From the NCBI GenBank assembly GCA_013368445.1, contig JAACJO010000006.1:1364001-1428000 (forward strand): a stretch of DNA of 64,000 nt, written 5' to 3'. A program made the translations under genes and the position numbers. Origin of the DNA: Leucocoprinus leucothites. Lineage: Eukaryota > Basidiomycota > Agaricomycetes > Agaricales > Agaricaceae. Every line of letters begins with the position of its first letter. The first letter of the stretch is position 1. This document shows, one piece after another, positions 1 through 12,698 of the stretch. The notes below the pieces were generated by a model, which searched no databases, was not told where the DNA came from, and saw nothing but the letters and a program-made list of their open reading frames with translations.

Positions 1-514
1 AGATGCAAGATAACCAGGTACCTCCGCATTGAGCTGGGAATATCAGATAGTTTGAGTGGTGGCATGACAAAGAGTGCTTAAGGCCTTGTTCCTTACTCGT
101 TGAGCTCCATGAGGGTCCTGGTGATATATTTGCGCGATACATCAGAAAGGTACTTGTCCAAGAATTGTCTGGACGCACTTTCTCTGCTACATCAGGGCGC
201 CGTTCCGCAGCGCAGTGGATGACCCCTGGTCAGATGAGCTTTACAGTGGACAAGAAAGGAGCCTGCGAAGAACCAACAATCAGGTTTCGATTGCCGTAGA
301 AAGTCTTGAACTGCAGCTTGATCTGTTAGATCGAGTTTGCTGAGCTCCCCTTGTGTCCTCGAATTTGCCAGGCCAACGACTGAATAGTCTGTTGCTCTCA
401 AAGCTCTGTAGATTGCGGAGCCAAGCACTCCTGATGCTCCTATATGAGTTTGTCAGAAACACTGTTCCTCAGTTTGTTTATGTACCACCTACCAGTAACG
501 ACTACTTTGACCAT
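1..514 (-). CDS. MAT2B / RmlD-like NAD(P)-binding protein, 5' part (runs off left edge)
   Basis: The 5' end of a minus-strand gene leaves the window at base 1. A short first exon (514 to 493, starting MVKVVVTG) splices at a gtaggt donor to an exon from 439, giving the Rossmann motif VTGASGVLGSAIYRAL. After a second intron comes HCAAERRPDVAEK, and near the edge (about 1-30) LNAEVPGYLAS. These motifs in this order are typical of the methionine adenosyltransferase beta subunit and of dTDP-4-dehydrorhamnose-reductase-like proteins, short-chain-dehydrogenase-like folds that bind NADP. In animals MAT2B regulates S-adenosylmethionine synthetase; the role in fungi is inferred. The exact junctions between 180 and 300 are uncertain, and the C-terminal half is not in the window. 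Confidence 0.8.
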
Positions 515-2340
515 GTTATCTCTCTCCGCCGAAGCCTAACGAGATATGAAGTCGATCCTGAAACGTTCAATAGATGGAGTAATCGGCCGCCGGGTGGCCT
601 TGCAGTGAGCGCTGTAAGTACCGAAATCGGCAAAGCCCGTGAACACTAAACCGAGTTTACCAAGTTTGTCCATTGCCTGGTATTCGATCGTCCCAAGTCA
701 TCTTACTCTTTTCCCACACAGACAAAAGACTGGGTCTATGATTCTAAAGCCACCGACGTCTCTTGTCAGAACCCAGGTTATCTCTCGGGTTTGCAAATCA
801 GTGCACTGGCTATGTCTTGAATCACCAATGCCATTCTGGATGACAGCATAATTCTCCTTGGCCGAGTGGATTGGTGTGGCCCTTGGGCAATGTAATATCT
901 CGCATCCGCCGGAGCAGTTGTCTATGGAAATGCTCAAGTGATCCGTATCATTTTCTTTCCACCGTCGAGTTGCTAAAAGAACCACCTCCTAGTCTCGTTT
1001 GCTTGTGGTAGAGTTTTGGCTGAGCCTTGGGAACTCTCGCGAGTGCTTCAGAAACCCCGAGTTTTCCTCGAGCTTGACTCAGACGTCCCATGGGTCAAAT
1101 TGCTCCTCTCTCAGGCCCGTTGTCTTTCATACTTCCAATTCCGCAACTGTCATCTGTCCTCTTGTAAATGGCCAAGGAAAAACGACAATGCCTCGCAGGC
1201 TTGTCTGTCTTTCTCAACCACATGACTGACTCAACCACTGATTACGGAGTAATGGAGCCAGCACGAGTCTACTGACCATACCCGATTTGTTGAAGTCTAT
1301 GCCTTCCCCCAGTGCTCTTAACGAGGCTTGTGCCTTCTGTTTGGTGCACATCGCTATGCGCTTGCCCTTATGGCCCAAACAACTCGAGAACAGGATGCCA
1401 CGTGAGATAGAATGTTTACATAATGTGGGCCCTGATGTTTGCTCTTCAGTATCTTCTGGCGACTTCAAGTGGCCCAGGAAACTCGCCGCCTCGAAAATAA
1501 CACTGGGACTTCGAATGAGATATCAGATGAAAGACTGCCTTTCATTATCTCGGCTGAGCTTGAGGCACTTCCAACCGGATGGTCAATAATCCATACGGCA
1601 TCACATCAATCCTTTGCATAATGTAAGGTACCAGCGCCTTGGTCTGGGCTAATCACTGCAAGTCCAACGTCAATATGTTGACTTGGTGGTTGACTCGAGC
1701 TGTCAATCGACTGCATCTGGTTTTGGTCAGATTTGGGCTAGTGTGGGAGCCGGCATTCCAAACATAACTTGGTACACTGACGAAATTTTGTAGAGGTCTC
1801 ATGTCGGCGTTGTTATGGCGCTCACAGGGACGGAGAGAACCAACGCAGTCATATCCACGTGTATCACATTGGACATGGAACAACAGACAACTCGGAAGAT
1901 CAATGTCTGCATCTTCTATGTACGATTTCTCAAAGCGCTCCTAAGGCTCTGACCGCATCTAGCTCCAGAGAAAATTCGCTGTTCCTTTTCTCAGATCGGA
2001 GGGCAGATTCGGCGGGAGGTTTACGGGGAAGCGTGTGAGAGATCATCTCGAACTCTGAATAAACCCAAAATCATCAGAATTCCAGGGTTCAGCCATAATC
2101 AGGATCGGGCCCGCGTTGGTTCCCAATGTCGTAATCAATTGGTTTGGCTTTGATATACAGCCCATCTGCAGCCAATCGCTTTCGAGGGCCAAACGATCGC
2201 TAATAAGATTTTGCCTCCGTTCGGTTTTCTACCGTTTCCCAAGCCCGTCTTCGAGGTATTTCTGGTAGCCCTGTCAGAAAGATTCTCCCTCTTCTCCGAC
2301 CTCTTCCCTCCCCTAGTCCACCAGCGGAATCTTTCCGGAC
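515..2340. other. 1.8-kb interval without a recognised gene
   Basis: All frames on both strands are broken by stops. A few stretches look protein-like: plus frame 1481-1620 (contains SAELEALPTGWSIIHTA) and plus frame about 1663-1790 (contains GQIWASVGAGIPNITWY). I could not join these into a spliced gene or assign a family. It may be a decayed gene plus the promoter regions of the two flanking divergent genes. Confidence 0.4.
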
Positions 2341-3987
2341 ATGCGTCGTAGAGCGGAATCAACCTCGGAAGGCTTACGACTTCAACGCCTCCGCCGAAGC
2401 CCCTCGACTTCTTTATACAAGCATGTGAGAACATACCAGTGAGGATTCATACTACTCCTGTCTGTGTAATGATAACCTGACCCTGCATCTTCTTGAGGTC
2501 TCCCCAACTCGAGTTGGAGCTTTCGAGTCCCTCACTTACTGTTCCAGACACAAGCCGATCTCAGCTTCAAGTGTTCAGTCAGAGTGACAAAGTGTCTGGG
2601 CAGGTTTTTCTTGACGGGAGTTGTCATCATACAGGGAGGCTTTCAGTTACTGTGCGTCACTGAGTATTCTACCTCAACGTGGGTTGCTAATATTTCTGAT
2701 CAAAGTTGGAGGGTGCTTTCTATTACGAAAAGGTCGTCCCGTCCACGGAAGATTCGGCCACTCCACTACAACCCCCAACTTCGAAACATGTTTTCCTCAC
2801 TTCAGCAACACATATTAATGTGTCACCTGCGAACGATAATATACCGTTGCTTCCTTTTCAAGCCTCATTCATGAAGAGAAGACCAAGCGCATCCCGTCTC
2901 CAGGGATCGGGTTCTTTGAAACGCTCTCACCCGTTTTATTTCGAGTTTCCTCGCGGCTATCGACCGGGTGAAGAGCTGCCTTGTTCATTCTCGTTCTCGA
3001 GCGACACAGACACAACTCCAAAGCCTTTTTCTGTTGCATATAGAATTTTCGCTCACTGGGAACCGAGCGAAAGTCTTGACAATAGTTCTAGGTCAGTTCT
3101 ACCAACCATAAGCTCGCCTCAGATTGTTTACTCCCACATAGCCTGGAGGTGCCCATTATCATTCAAGCTGACAAGGATTTTCAATCGATCGATGCATCTC
3201 CAAGGAGCCAGGAGTCCTGGACCGAAATGCCGCTAAAGCCGGAGCGACCAGTTCCATTCCGTTGTGCAGTTAGTTTGCTTCTATCTTTTGCTGGCATGAT
3301 AATTTTGACCTAAGTTGCTAGGTTACTCTCCCATCTTCGATCACCTTCTCGCGGTCTTCAGCGATACCATATTTTGTTGTCTTCACGACAACACCGCGAT
3401 CTCCTGTCCTCGCCAAGGAGATAGCAGCTGATGCTTCTATTTCTGTTGTGCTCATTCGCCAGGTCACCGTGACCGAGCAAGCTCTGCCTCCAACGCCACC
3501 CATCACACCTTCTAGTGACGATCTCGATTCCCCAACAGGCAAAACGAAACTTTTGCGGAAGGTCACCCGAACCGTACACCAGCGGCAGCGGTCGGCTCGC
3601 CCGGATTCTTACACCGACCCGAGAGACAAACCTCTTCCTGAGCTCCCGTCCCAGGCGTGGACACAACCATTTACAGAAACCCGCCAAATTCGGAATGATA
3701 TGTGCATTGGATTCCAGAAAAGACCCCGCCATCAATGCGGTCCAGGAAGTCATCCCCCTCTGGACGCTCAAATGGCGTTACCCGATGGCCTTCATAAAGC
3801 CAAATTCTCCCTAAAACAAGACATGCTTCCCAGTATTGACTGGAATGGCCTTTCTGTCAAGGTTCGTGACTTCCTCTTTTGTCATCCATATGCACGCCTG
3901 AATTTCTCTCACTAGTATTATCTTGATGTTTCTGTCCTTATAGGACAAGACGAGCTTAGAGCTCGAGTCCCTTTGAAGATTACTTAG
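2341..3987 (+). CDS. arrestin-like (alpha-arrestin family) protein
   Basis: A spliced gene whose product has the arrestin N- and C-domain sandwich layout. The proposed start MRRRAESTSEGLRLQR is joined by an intron ending before 2505 to an exon containing SDKVSGQVFLDGS, the 'seeking-to-extend' strand of arrestins. After an intron at 2652-2705 come HPFYFEFPRGYRPGEELP and YRIFAHWEPSES. Further introns lie at 3092-3141, 3269-3321 and 3862-3915, each with GT/AG ends and keeping frame. The protein ends with LIGQDELRARVPLKI and a stop at 3985-3987. Alpha-arrestins link ubiquitin ligases to membrane cargo in fungal endocytosis; that role is family knowledge. I see no PPxY motif, so a ligase partner is not evident. 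The first exon is the least certain part. VPS16 follows 383 bp downstream on the same strand. Confidence 0.75.
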
Positions 3988-4370
3988 GCTGACCGAGTAT
4001 GTATCTTTTGATTTGAATGTGCTACTGTGACAACGGTAGTTCGTTTACTTGAAGCTATGGACTCATCACCAATGGCGACCAGTTTTCGTTCTCGGTCGCC
4101 GTTGTACCATTTTCGATGTTTTGAAGGATATCATTATTAACTTGACATTCTTCCACTTTCCTTTACCGCTTATTTTGAACACTAAGCAAGCCCTCTGTGT
4201 ATCTGTATCCATAGCCACAATACAACAAGTTGAATGACTTAACAATCATATCTGAGCTATTCCAAATTAGGCAATCAATCACTTGAACACTCCAGGTCCT
4301 ATAGTACTTTGGAGTTTGGCCAGTACCACCACATTGTTGATCCTTGAACTACTTCACGAAGCTGATTACT

Positions 4371-7300
4371 ATGGAGGAACACCCGACCACGTCATGGCAG
4401 GCGATGCAGGAGGGGACCGTTTTTTATCGCCGACAACACCTTTACACGGTCACAGGGAAGTTACCAGACCTCAACGACTACACCATCGCAGGCTGTCGGT
4501 ATGGGGGCCCAATAGGCGCGTACTTTCTATGATTCTGTCTGACATCGGGGACTTATACTGAGAGACTAGCCCTCATGCGTGACACCACGAAGATTCTGAC
4601 GTTGAACCGTTCAGCACCTGTCTTGTCGAAATCGCAGGTGCAGATTTATTCGCCAGCGGGCGAGGCTCTTCTATTGTTTAGTGTGTGGATCATCTCCTCG
4701 TTTCTTGGAAATCTATACCTGACTTGGTCATGCAGTGGGATCAGGGGAAAATTATACGCTTTGGATGGACACTTGATGAAAGACTTGTGTTATTGAACGA
4801 GGAGGGGGTATACAGGCTTTACGACCTTCAAGGCGAATACCAGCAACATTCCCTCGGTGCTGAAGCAGCTGAGCTCGGGATCATTGACGCACGAATACAT
4901 GATAATGGGCTTGTCGCATTGACCTCTTCACTCACCTTACTGGAGGTCAAAAACTGGGATGGAGGTCGACCGTTGACATTGGCCAATCCAGGTGAGCTGC
5001 TAATGTCTTGTTTTGCTACTAGTTCGTATAATATCTTTCTATTAGGTCTCTCTGAGCCACCTCACGCATGGGCAATAATACCGCCGGATCTCAACATCTC
5101 CCGTCACGTCGAAGTCCTCCTTTCGGTGGAGTCTACTATCCTCAGTGTTGACAACCTCGAGAGTATTGACCAACGTTTATCGAGAGGCCCTTTCACTCAT
5201 ATATCCCCGTCGCCCAATGGAAAGTCTCTTGCCCTCCTTACGTTTTCCGGAACTCTCTGGGTCGTTTCAACAGACTTCCAGCGGAATATGGCAGAATTTG
5301 AAACGAACAACGTTGTCGGTGCCGAGGGGCCAGTCAAGCAGGTCGAGTGGTGCGGAAACGACGCTATCCTACTCACCTGGGATGGCCTTGCCGTATTGGT
5401 TGGGCCTTTCGGAGACACGCTCCAGTGAGCTATTAGCACGACCGAAGGCGAAAACGATCTTATCTCTCCAACAGGTACTTCTATGCGGGCGCCCTGTTTA
5501 CCGTCACCGAAATGGACGGCGTGCGGGTCATTGGACCTGATGTTTGTGATCTCCTTCAGAAAGTTCCAGGTCAGGCTGCAAATTCCCGAATCAGATCTCT
5601 CTTCTGACAAAAATACAGCCTCCACTTTGTCGATCTTTCGTCCTGGGTCGACAGCACCTTCGGCGATCTTATACGATGCTTGGGAAAGCTTCAACAGTCG
5701 CTCCCCTAAGGCGGACGAGAGTGTTCGGAGCATCAAGCCAGAACTTGCCAAGGCTGTGGATGAGTGCATTGACGCAGCTGGTCAAGAATGGGAACCTTAT
5801 TGGCAACGTCGGTTGCTCAACGTTCGTTCGACACGTCTTCAGCTGTTCCCATATGCTTATTGATGATACAGGCGGCAAAATTTGGACGAGGGTATCTGGA
5901 CTTTCATAACCCCGCTGATTTTGTCAGTATGGGTCAAACCTTGAAAGTGTTGAATTCTGTGAGATTTTACGAGATTGGCATACCACTTACATACTCACAG
6001 TATGCCGCCATTAACTCTTCAACTAAATATTGCTGACTCTTTGCCAGATACAACTACGCTTCTCCTTCACATTTGATTACTCGACTAACCTCGCGAAACC
6101 TACATCTCCTAGCCCTCCGTATATCTTCGTACCTCAATCTCAAACCAGATGCTGTACTCAAACATTGGGCGTGTGCTAAGATTGCGCACACACGTCCCAC
6201 GGCTACAGGTGCTGGTAAAGACGCCGAGTTGAGTGGGGATGACGAAGTCTGTGCAATGATTGTCGAGAAGTTCCGGCAGCTAGGAAGGACGGACTTGAGC
6301 TACGCAGATATTGCGAAGCGTGCATGGGAAACTGGCCGTCCCGGTCTCGCGACAAAGGTAGACTCGAAGTCATGAAAACGAGCTCTAGTCTAATGTGTTT
6401 GCTGCAGTTGCTTGATCATGAGACCCAAGCTTCAGGTCAAGTACCTCTACTATTGACAATGAAGGAGGACCGCTTGGCATTAAGTAAGGCTGTTGACAGT
6501 GGAGATACTGACATGGGTGGGTTCCTGTGGTCGCTTCAGTTCGTAATATGCTAACTTCTAATCAGTTTATTATGTTCTCCTCCACCTTCATAATAGGCTT
6601 CCTTTGGGTACTTTCTTCCGACTAATTGAAGATGGTGGCGAAAAGCTTGCACCAGCAAACAAATTACTGCAAGTTTATGCCAGGGAGCAGGACCGTGAGA
6701 TGCTACGGGACTTTTACTATTCGGATGACAGAAGAGTAGAAAGTGCGGTATTGGCTCTTGATGAAGCTTCCAGGGCGACTGTGAGTATATTCATTGATCC
6801 TATTTCCCCAATCTCATACTTCGTTCAGGATCAGGCAGCCAAGATCACGTCAGTGAAGACTGCACAGAAATTCTTCTCAGACGATAAAGATCGTGGCTTC
6901 GAAGCTAAGGTATGTCTGCTGCGATTACGTCTGAATTATTAGCTAACGGGTTTATATAGATGATGGACGAGAACGTCCGCCTTTTGACGGCACAGCAACA
7001 GCTTGAGAAGGATGCCGATGGGAAGATTTCGTTTTTTGGTTTAAGCGTGAACGGCACAATACGACAGTGTATCATAAACGGCCTGTCCAAACGGGCCGAC
7101 AAAATCAAAGCGGACTTCAAGGTTTCTGACAAACGGTAGGTTGCCGATATTTTTCTGAATCAAGACCCTTTCTGATACAGAGTTACCAAGTTTCTGGTAT
7201 CTCAAGCTCCACTCTCTGACAGAAATTCGGGATTTTGAAGCCCTAGACACGTTCTCGAAATCTAAGCGGAGCCCAATTGGTTACGAGCCTTTCGTCCGAC

Positions 7301-7573
7301 ATCTCGTTGAAAATGGTCATACCAAGGAAGCTATTGCATATGTCGCCCGCTGCGATTCACCGAGAAGGGCAGATCTCTATGTGGAATGCGGAGAGTGGCG
7401 TTTGGCAGGGAAGGAATGTAAGGAGCGGGGGGACAAGGCCAAATTGGAGTGGGTGCGCTCAGTCCTCAAACAAACTACACATGCTCATTTGATTCAACAG
7501 AGAAATTCGAAAGAAATGTCCCAACGCCATGATCCTCCGCGAGTTAGATCAGATAGCTACGTCTATGAAGTAA
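4371..7573 (+). CDS. VPS16: Vacuolar protein sorting protein VPS16 (HOPS/CORVET core)
   Basis: The product starts MEEHPTTSWQAMQEGTVFYR, as expected for VPS16, and carries the N-terminal propeller (GCRYGGPI, ALMRDTTK, WDQGKIIRFGWTLDERLVLL) and the C-terminal alpha-solenoid (NLHLLALRISSYL, YYVLLHLHNRLPLGTFF, KEAIAYVARCDSPRRADLY). It ends CPNAMILRELDQIATSMK with a stop at 7571-7573. Roughly a dozen introns of about 50 nt all preserve frame. VPS16 is a shared core subunit of the HOPS and CORVET tethers that drive endosome and vacuole fusion, partnered by VPS33, VPS11 and VPS18. The first intron (4516-4569) appears to use a GC donor, because no GT donor keeps the conserved GGPIALMRD reading. No truncation or frameshift is seen. 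Confidence 0.93.
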
Positions 7574-8262
7574 TCTGCTTTCGCACTACTCCTTTGGAAA
7601 TATACCATACAGTTCGTTCACCGCACCGCATTTGCTATTTGGAAGCCTGGTTCTTACTGTGTAATACTTGTGGTGCATTTTCGCGGCGTTACGATACTAT
7701 GCTTTTCCAGTAGCTCAAACCCAGTTGTGAAACCGATCCTCCTTCCCGATGGTTGGCAACACCAATTGTATGTCACGTCATTCAACAAGACTACGTAGTA
7801 CGGAGTGTGTCAGGGTATGACATGCAGATTATACAGGTACCCAGGAGTTTTTGAATATCCGCAGGGCACGGAGTGACAACCCTGCTGAGCTTGTTTCGCC
7901 TAAGAAAACTCCATTTGAACAGTCAGTATATTTGGCCCTGGTGGTAGCAGTGTCTCGAGTCAAATATTCAAACATAAAGCATAAACGACAGTAAATCAAC
8001 GCCCAAGAAAGAGGATCAATCCCTTCAAAAGGGATAAGTAAAGATACCAAATCTGTACTGAAATCTTGTGAAGTCAGCGAGAACCGTGTACATATGAATA
8101 CACAGATTGAGTGTGACCGTGTAACCTACATGGAGTAAGAAAACGAATGTAGGAAATGACTGATCGGTAAGACGGAACGAGAGACAAACACCACAAATAA
8201 CACCTATGTGTAATTAGCCGGCTCGAACATCAGGTTATTGGAAACCTGGCTGGTCGGTTATT
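7574..8262. other. intergenic; left end of duplicated unit from about 7812
   Basis: No gene is seen. From about 7812 the sequence matches 12302-12640, including the shared string CGGAGTGACAACCCTGCTGA, and forms the 3' flank of the first SPX-EXS gene copy. Confidence 0.6.
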
Positions 8263-11200
8263 CTAGTCTTTACCGCTTGTAGGAGTCTGTGGCTCGGAAA
8301 GCTGTTCAGAATCATCGCCATCGTAATCTCCACGATGGTTCGTGTCAAATGCGTAAGGAAGAGGAACTTCTCTAGTGACACGGTACTGGTCCATGTTACC
8401 AAGGTGTTCGTTCTCCAATCGATCTGAACATAATATCAGCGAGTGCTGTTGGTGGGGCCATCTCCAGAAACATATACTCACAGAAGTTCCACTGGACACG
8501 ACGCAGCATTTCAAGAAACCCAACAATAAATGTGCGAATCAGTGTATTTGGACCATGTTCTGGTATGTAGATCACCCAGGCAAACCGGATAAGACAATTG
8601 GTCACCTGGAGAAAACAGCTGTCAGCTACATCAGGCGACCAATCTTGACGGGAAACTTACGATGGCGAAGTAATACAACTGGGAGTAGGAATCAGACCCT
8701 TCACATTCAACTGTCTAGTATGGGACACTCACGTATATATGGTTGGAATAGCCGAGCTCATCTCGAAGGAGAAAATGCTTAGCGTGAGCTCGAAGCAGAG
8801 ACCAATCCATCAACAGGTCCTGGAGAAGATCAGCCCGAGCTAGCACGATGCAGAGTGGCAAACAGATTGAACCCTTACCCAGCAGGTGGCATATGTGGAG
8901 TAAACTGTTGTGAAGATAAGCCATAGTGCGAACCACCCATTATAATGTGTTTCTATCACCAACTCAGCTCGGCTGGATGCGAAGAGCGTACTGATAGGCC
9001 TCACCTTGGTGTCGCCAGAGGTAATAGAAAAGATAGTTTACAATTCCGGATCCGTACTTTCCACCCTATGACGATATCAGTCTAGATTAAGACACGAGAG
9101 GTAAATATAAAGATGCTCGCGTTAATCATATGCGTGATCAAGCCGGAGTCCACATAACGCTTGATGCTTTGAACCAAGCGGACCAGCGATGGTAAAGAGG
9201 CAAGCACAAAAGCAGCTGGCCAGGCACTCGACCGACTTGCACAGGCGTTCCAGTCTTCTTGATAACCGTTGGCGTAGACGCAAACAAACATATACAGGTT
9301 GGATAGGGTGAACACCAAGCTGCAGAACTGATCGCTGGAGAAATATTACAAGTTAGATGCCATCCAAGAGGCTTAGAAGGTCTGGTTTACCCCATCCAGA
9401 AATCAGCGAACTAGGAAATGCTGCATTAGTCCAAGTTGAGTCTAGGGCGGGGAATATAAAATGCCTACCTCAACACGTCGAGTGCCAGACATGAAAAGCC
9501 TGCCGACGATCCTCAGAAACCAGGACCTTGACGAGCGGAATAGGAGCGGTAGTGGGTCAAATAATATTGCAGCAGTAAGAGCGAGCCAGACAAGGGGCCA
9601 TATTGTTGGTGAAACGTGCGGAGATCCAACACGAGCAAAAGATAGCCAGAAAGCATAGCATAATGATGCCAATAGGAAGCTCGGAATCTATTATCAGAGT
9701 CAGTATGATATCTCGCCGCGCTCGGTCGAGAACTTGCCTCATAGTATTCTCGGTAGTCCATACGACTTCGAACATCCAATTCTAGAAAGAGAACATAAAC
9801 AGGCACCCAACGCTATGTATAAGCATTGCCCACGCTCACCGAAAATGAAGGTGTAGTTCACACGACTCCGCGCCCAGACAAGGAGATTGAGCCCAATGAG
9901 CATAGAAAATACAACAGGAATGAGAAATATGCCATAAAAGTACAGCAGAGCATCCCAGTCAGGAATTTGTTCACGCGTTTCTTCCAGAAAACCTGATAGT
10001 GGCCTGTGAGCTCAGAAGGTGTTTGACGAGAGAAGCAACGCACTGTAATATAGACCTGAAGCCAAGGCAGGAATGGCTACTCCAATCAAGATTCCAGAAC
10101 GGAGTGTGCTGAAATGGTGGGTTTTCGAACGAAAACCTCCTCGTAGACGATCCATAGCCTTCTTTGAGTTGCCACGGGCTTTCCGTAGAATGAGGTTGGG
10201 CTTGGTTTTATAAGAACGAGAAACGTACAAAAGGTCTGCGCATATAGCTCTTGCATCTCCTTCATCATTTGTTGGAGTGCACTATCGGAACCTAATGCGC
10301 TTAGATCAACCTAAATTCTTCCTTGAGCCTCTGATCACTGTACGGTTTTGGACTGCTCTACCTTTTCAGCCATATATTGATCCTGGGCTCGGATCTGTGT
10401 CATTATGATTGAGTATCAATATGATACCCGGGATCACTAAGTAACATGCCTTGGTCACTTTCTCAAATTTCTTCAAAGCCTTACGGAAACCGGTCAAGTT
10501 TAATATCTGTGGAGTACCTTTGAGATGATTGTTCAATTTGACCACAATTTCATCCACGTACTCGATAGTTGAGCAGCAACTCCAAGCCTCTGAAACCGTT
10601 TTTGAGCTCTACGGACAACTAATGGTACATATGGATGGAAGCCTACCGATAGTGTTCTAAAACAGCCTTCTTGAGCTTCTTCCTTGCATGCAGGTAGTAG
10701 TCCAGATCGGAAAACCGAGGTTGACCAGACCTTCCTGCGTCCTGAAAACTGCTAGTTTCTGCCTTTTCCGCTTCATCGCTGGGGCCAGCATGAGAAATAG
10801 AGGGCACAGGGCTCAGCATTGAAGACCACCCTAAGGTACCTTTCCCTTTCTATGTGGACTAAGTGAACGGTTCTTTCTTGCAGGGATTGAACGTACTGGT
10901 GATGTTATTGGGTCACTGGCGTCCGTTTGAGAATCGGTGGCAGACATCTCTATAACTGGATGCGGCCGAAGCTTGAGCTTGAGAGCAGCCGCGACTGAGG
11001 AGCTCCAGTTTGGATGATTCTCATTGGCTTCCTAAGTGAGCAGAGTAGTGAGTTTTCCGACTTCAAGGATCTCCGAACGCTCTAAGAAAAACATACATGT
11101 ACAAATTTTCTGTGATCATGAAGTTCGTGCAGTTGCTTCTGAAGCAGTTGCGTTCGAAGAAGCAGCTCTTTTTCCCGACTTGAATAGAAAGACTCGACTT

Positions 11201-12290
11201 TATCCAGTTGAGCATCAAGATAATGAAAAAACGACGCTTCTTGAGGTGTCAAATAGGTCAAAAGTTCACGTAATGGGAGTGTGGCCATAGGGTTGATTGG
11301 TCGTGATTGTGGCCCACCCACTAGTGCAATGCGCATGGCGTTAATAAATAAATAAAAAGGCGGAACAATCAGCACGTGGGTACTTACGGCGGTTAGAGGG
11401 TGTCTGCGTCTTTGACCATTTGATACTAGGAATCGCTGACTGAGCCATCGTGGCTCTCCTTGACCAAGTTGAATTCCTTCGCCGAGTTAACTGTGGACTC
11501 GCTCGCTCATGTGTTCTAGGAACAACATCGATGGGAGGAATGCTCGAGGAGCTAGCTCTAGAGGGGGCTTCCAAGTCAATATCTTCTGTGCGAGTATCTG
11601 ATGGTCGTCCTTCATTGAGACTGTTGCGCGGTATAGAGGGACCAGGACCACCGAGCTGAACCGACTCCAGTTGGGCTTGACGAATAGCCGTAATACGTTT
11701 TTTCAGTCCTCGGTAATCTCTGTCGGTGTCTTCGTCAGGGTGAAATATGTGCAATCGTTTAAAAACGTACATGTAAGCCCGTTTCCATTCAGGAGTCTAG
11801 CAAGCGTCAGATACGACTTGTGTGTTTGAACAAGGTCCTACCTGGGTATCCCGAAGGTACCTAACCCCGGTTCAGCCAGCTGCTACAGTACTGCCAAAGA
11901 GATTATAAGACGTACTGCGCAAACTTCATCTTGAAGGTTCAGCCCACGTCTTGGGACCAGTGGTACCAGTAAACACTGGAAAGTAGTGAAGTTCTCGCTG
12001 TGTCCATACTTATGTATTGTCAGCTTTTTTCTTTTCCCTGGCCGAATGACGTTATGCATGGACAAGTTCCTCGATTACAAATAGGTACCAACAGAACATT
12101 TCCGCATACAGCGTTTCATCTCCGCTGAACGTTGAACATCAACGTATCAAGTACTGTTCTGGCAAATTGCGCGCTACTATTTGACCTTCTGCCTCCCTAC
12201 CCTTTGCAAGACCTAATCTCGCATTAACACTGGATTTAAGGTGCAACTTACGGCGTTTGTTTGCTATGGGCAGATGCCAGAGTCAAGGGG
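7812..12290. repeat. tandem duplication, unit 1 (SPX-EXS gene copy 1 with flanks)
   Basis: A unit of about 4.48 kb is repeated immediately downstream (12302-19853). Both flanks of the gene are duplicated: the 3' flank (7812-8120 resembles 12302-12635) and the 5' flank (12160-12290 resembles 19690-19853, sharing CTACTATTTGACCTTCTGCC). Subtracting two insertions from unit 2 leaves about 4.5 kb, close to the length of unit 1. Boundaries are placed by eye. Confidence 0.75.
8263..11929 (-). CDS. SPX-EXS domain protein (SYG1/XPR1 family), copy 1
   Basis: A multi-exon minus-strand gene. The start MKFAQYLRDTQTPEWKRAYI is assembled from three small exons and begins the SPX domain, which continues with DYRGLKKRITAIRQ, TPQEASFFHYLDAQLDKVES and ILNLTGFRKALKKFEKVTK. 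The EXS domain follows: THHFSTLRSGILIGVAIPAL, WDALLYFYGIFLIPVVFSML, RMDYREYYEIPSF, WPLVWLALTAAILFDPLPLL, DLLMDWSLLRAHAKHFLLRD, LEMLRRVQWNFYRLENEHLG and DQYRVTREVPLPYAF. SPX domains sense inositol polyphosphates; EXS proteins are linked to phosphate export (XPR1, PHO1) or G-protein-linked signalling (yeast Syg1). Two introns use GC donors (10449 and 9737). Where copy 2 has an open frame, this copy has TAG at 10850-10852, but that TAG can serve as the splice acceptor of the preceding intron and keep frame. I judge it probably functional. Confidence 0.85.
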
Positions 12291-12301
12291 TATGCCAGGG
12301 C
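11930..12301. other. 5' flank of SPX-EXS copy 1
   Basis: Upstream region of the minus-strand gene. The distal part, from about 12160, is also found at 19690-19853. No gene is seen. Confidence 0.5.
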
Positions 12302-12698
12302 TGAGGGTATGCCATGCCACAGGTTTACCCAGGTACCCATGAGCGCTCGAGCCTTCGATTTTCCGCAAGGCGCGGAGTGACAACCCTGCTGACCTCAAAA
12401 AAACTTGATTTGAAGTTTTTGAACGGCCAGTGGGATAACTGGCCCTGGTGGCAGCACAGTGTCCTGAGTCAAATATTCAAATATAATGCAACGAACGACA
12501 GTAAACAACTATTGACCTAGGCAAGAGGATCAATCCCTTCAGGGATAAATGAAGATACTAATGCAGAGATTACTACCTGTACCGAAATTTGGCGAAGTCA
12601 GCGAGAACCGTGTACATGCGAATATACAGGCTGAATGTATGCCTGGAGAGGTAGCACAGTAGGCGTGACATGATATCGTGCTCGCAGAGAGTATGATC

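Noticed and set aside
5197..5769. 190-codon minus-strand frame opposite VPS16
   Set aside because: Antisense shadow of conserved VPS16 exons; crosses several of its introns.
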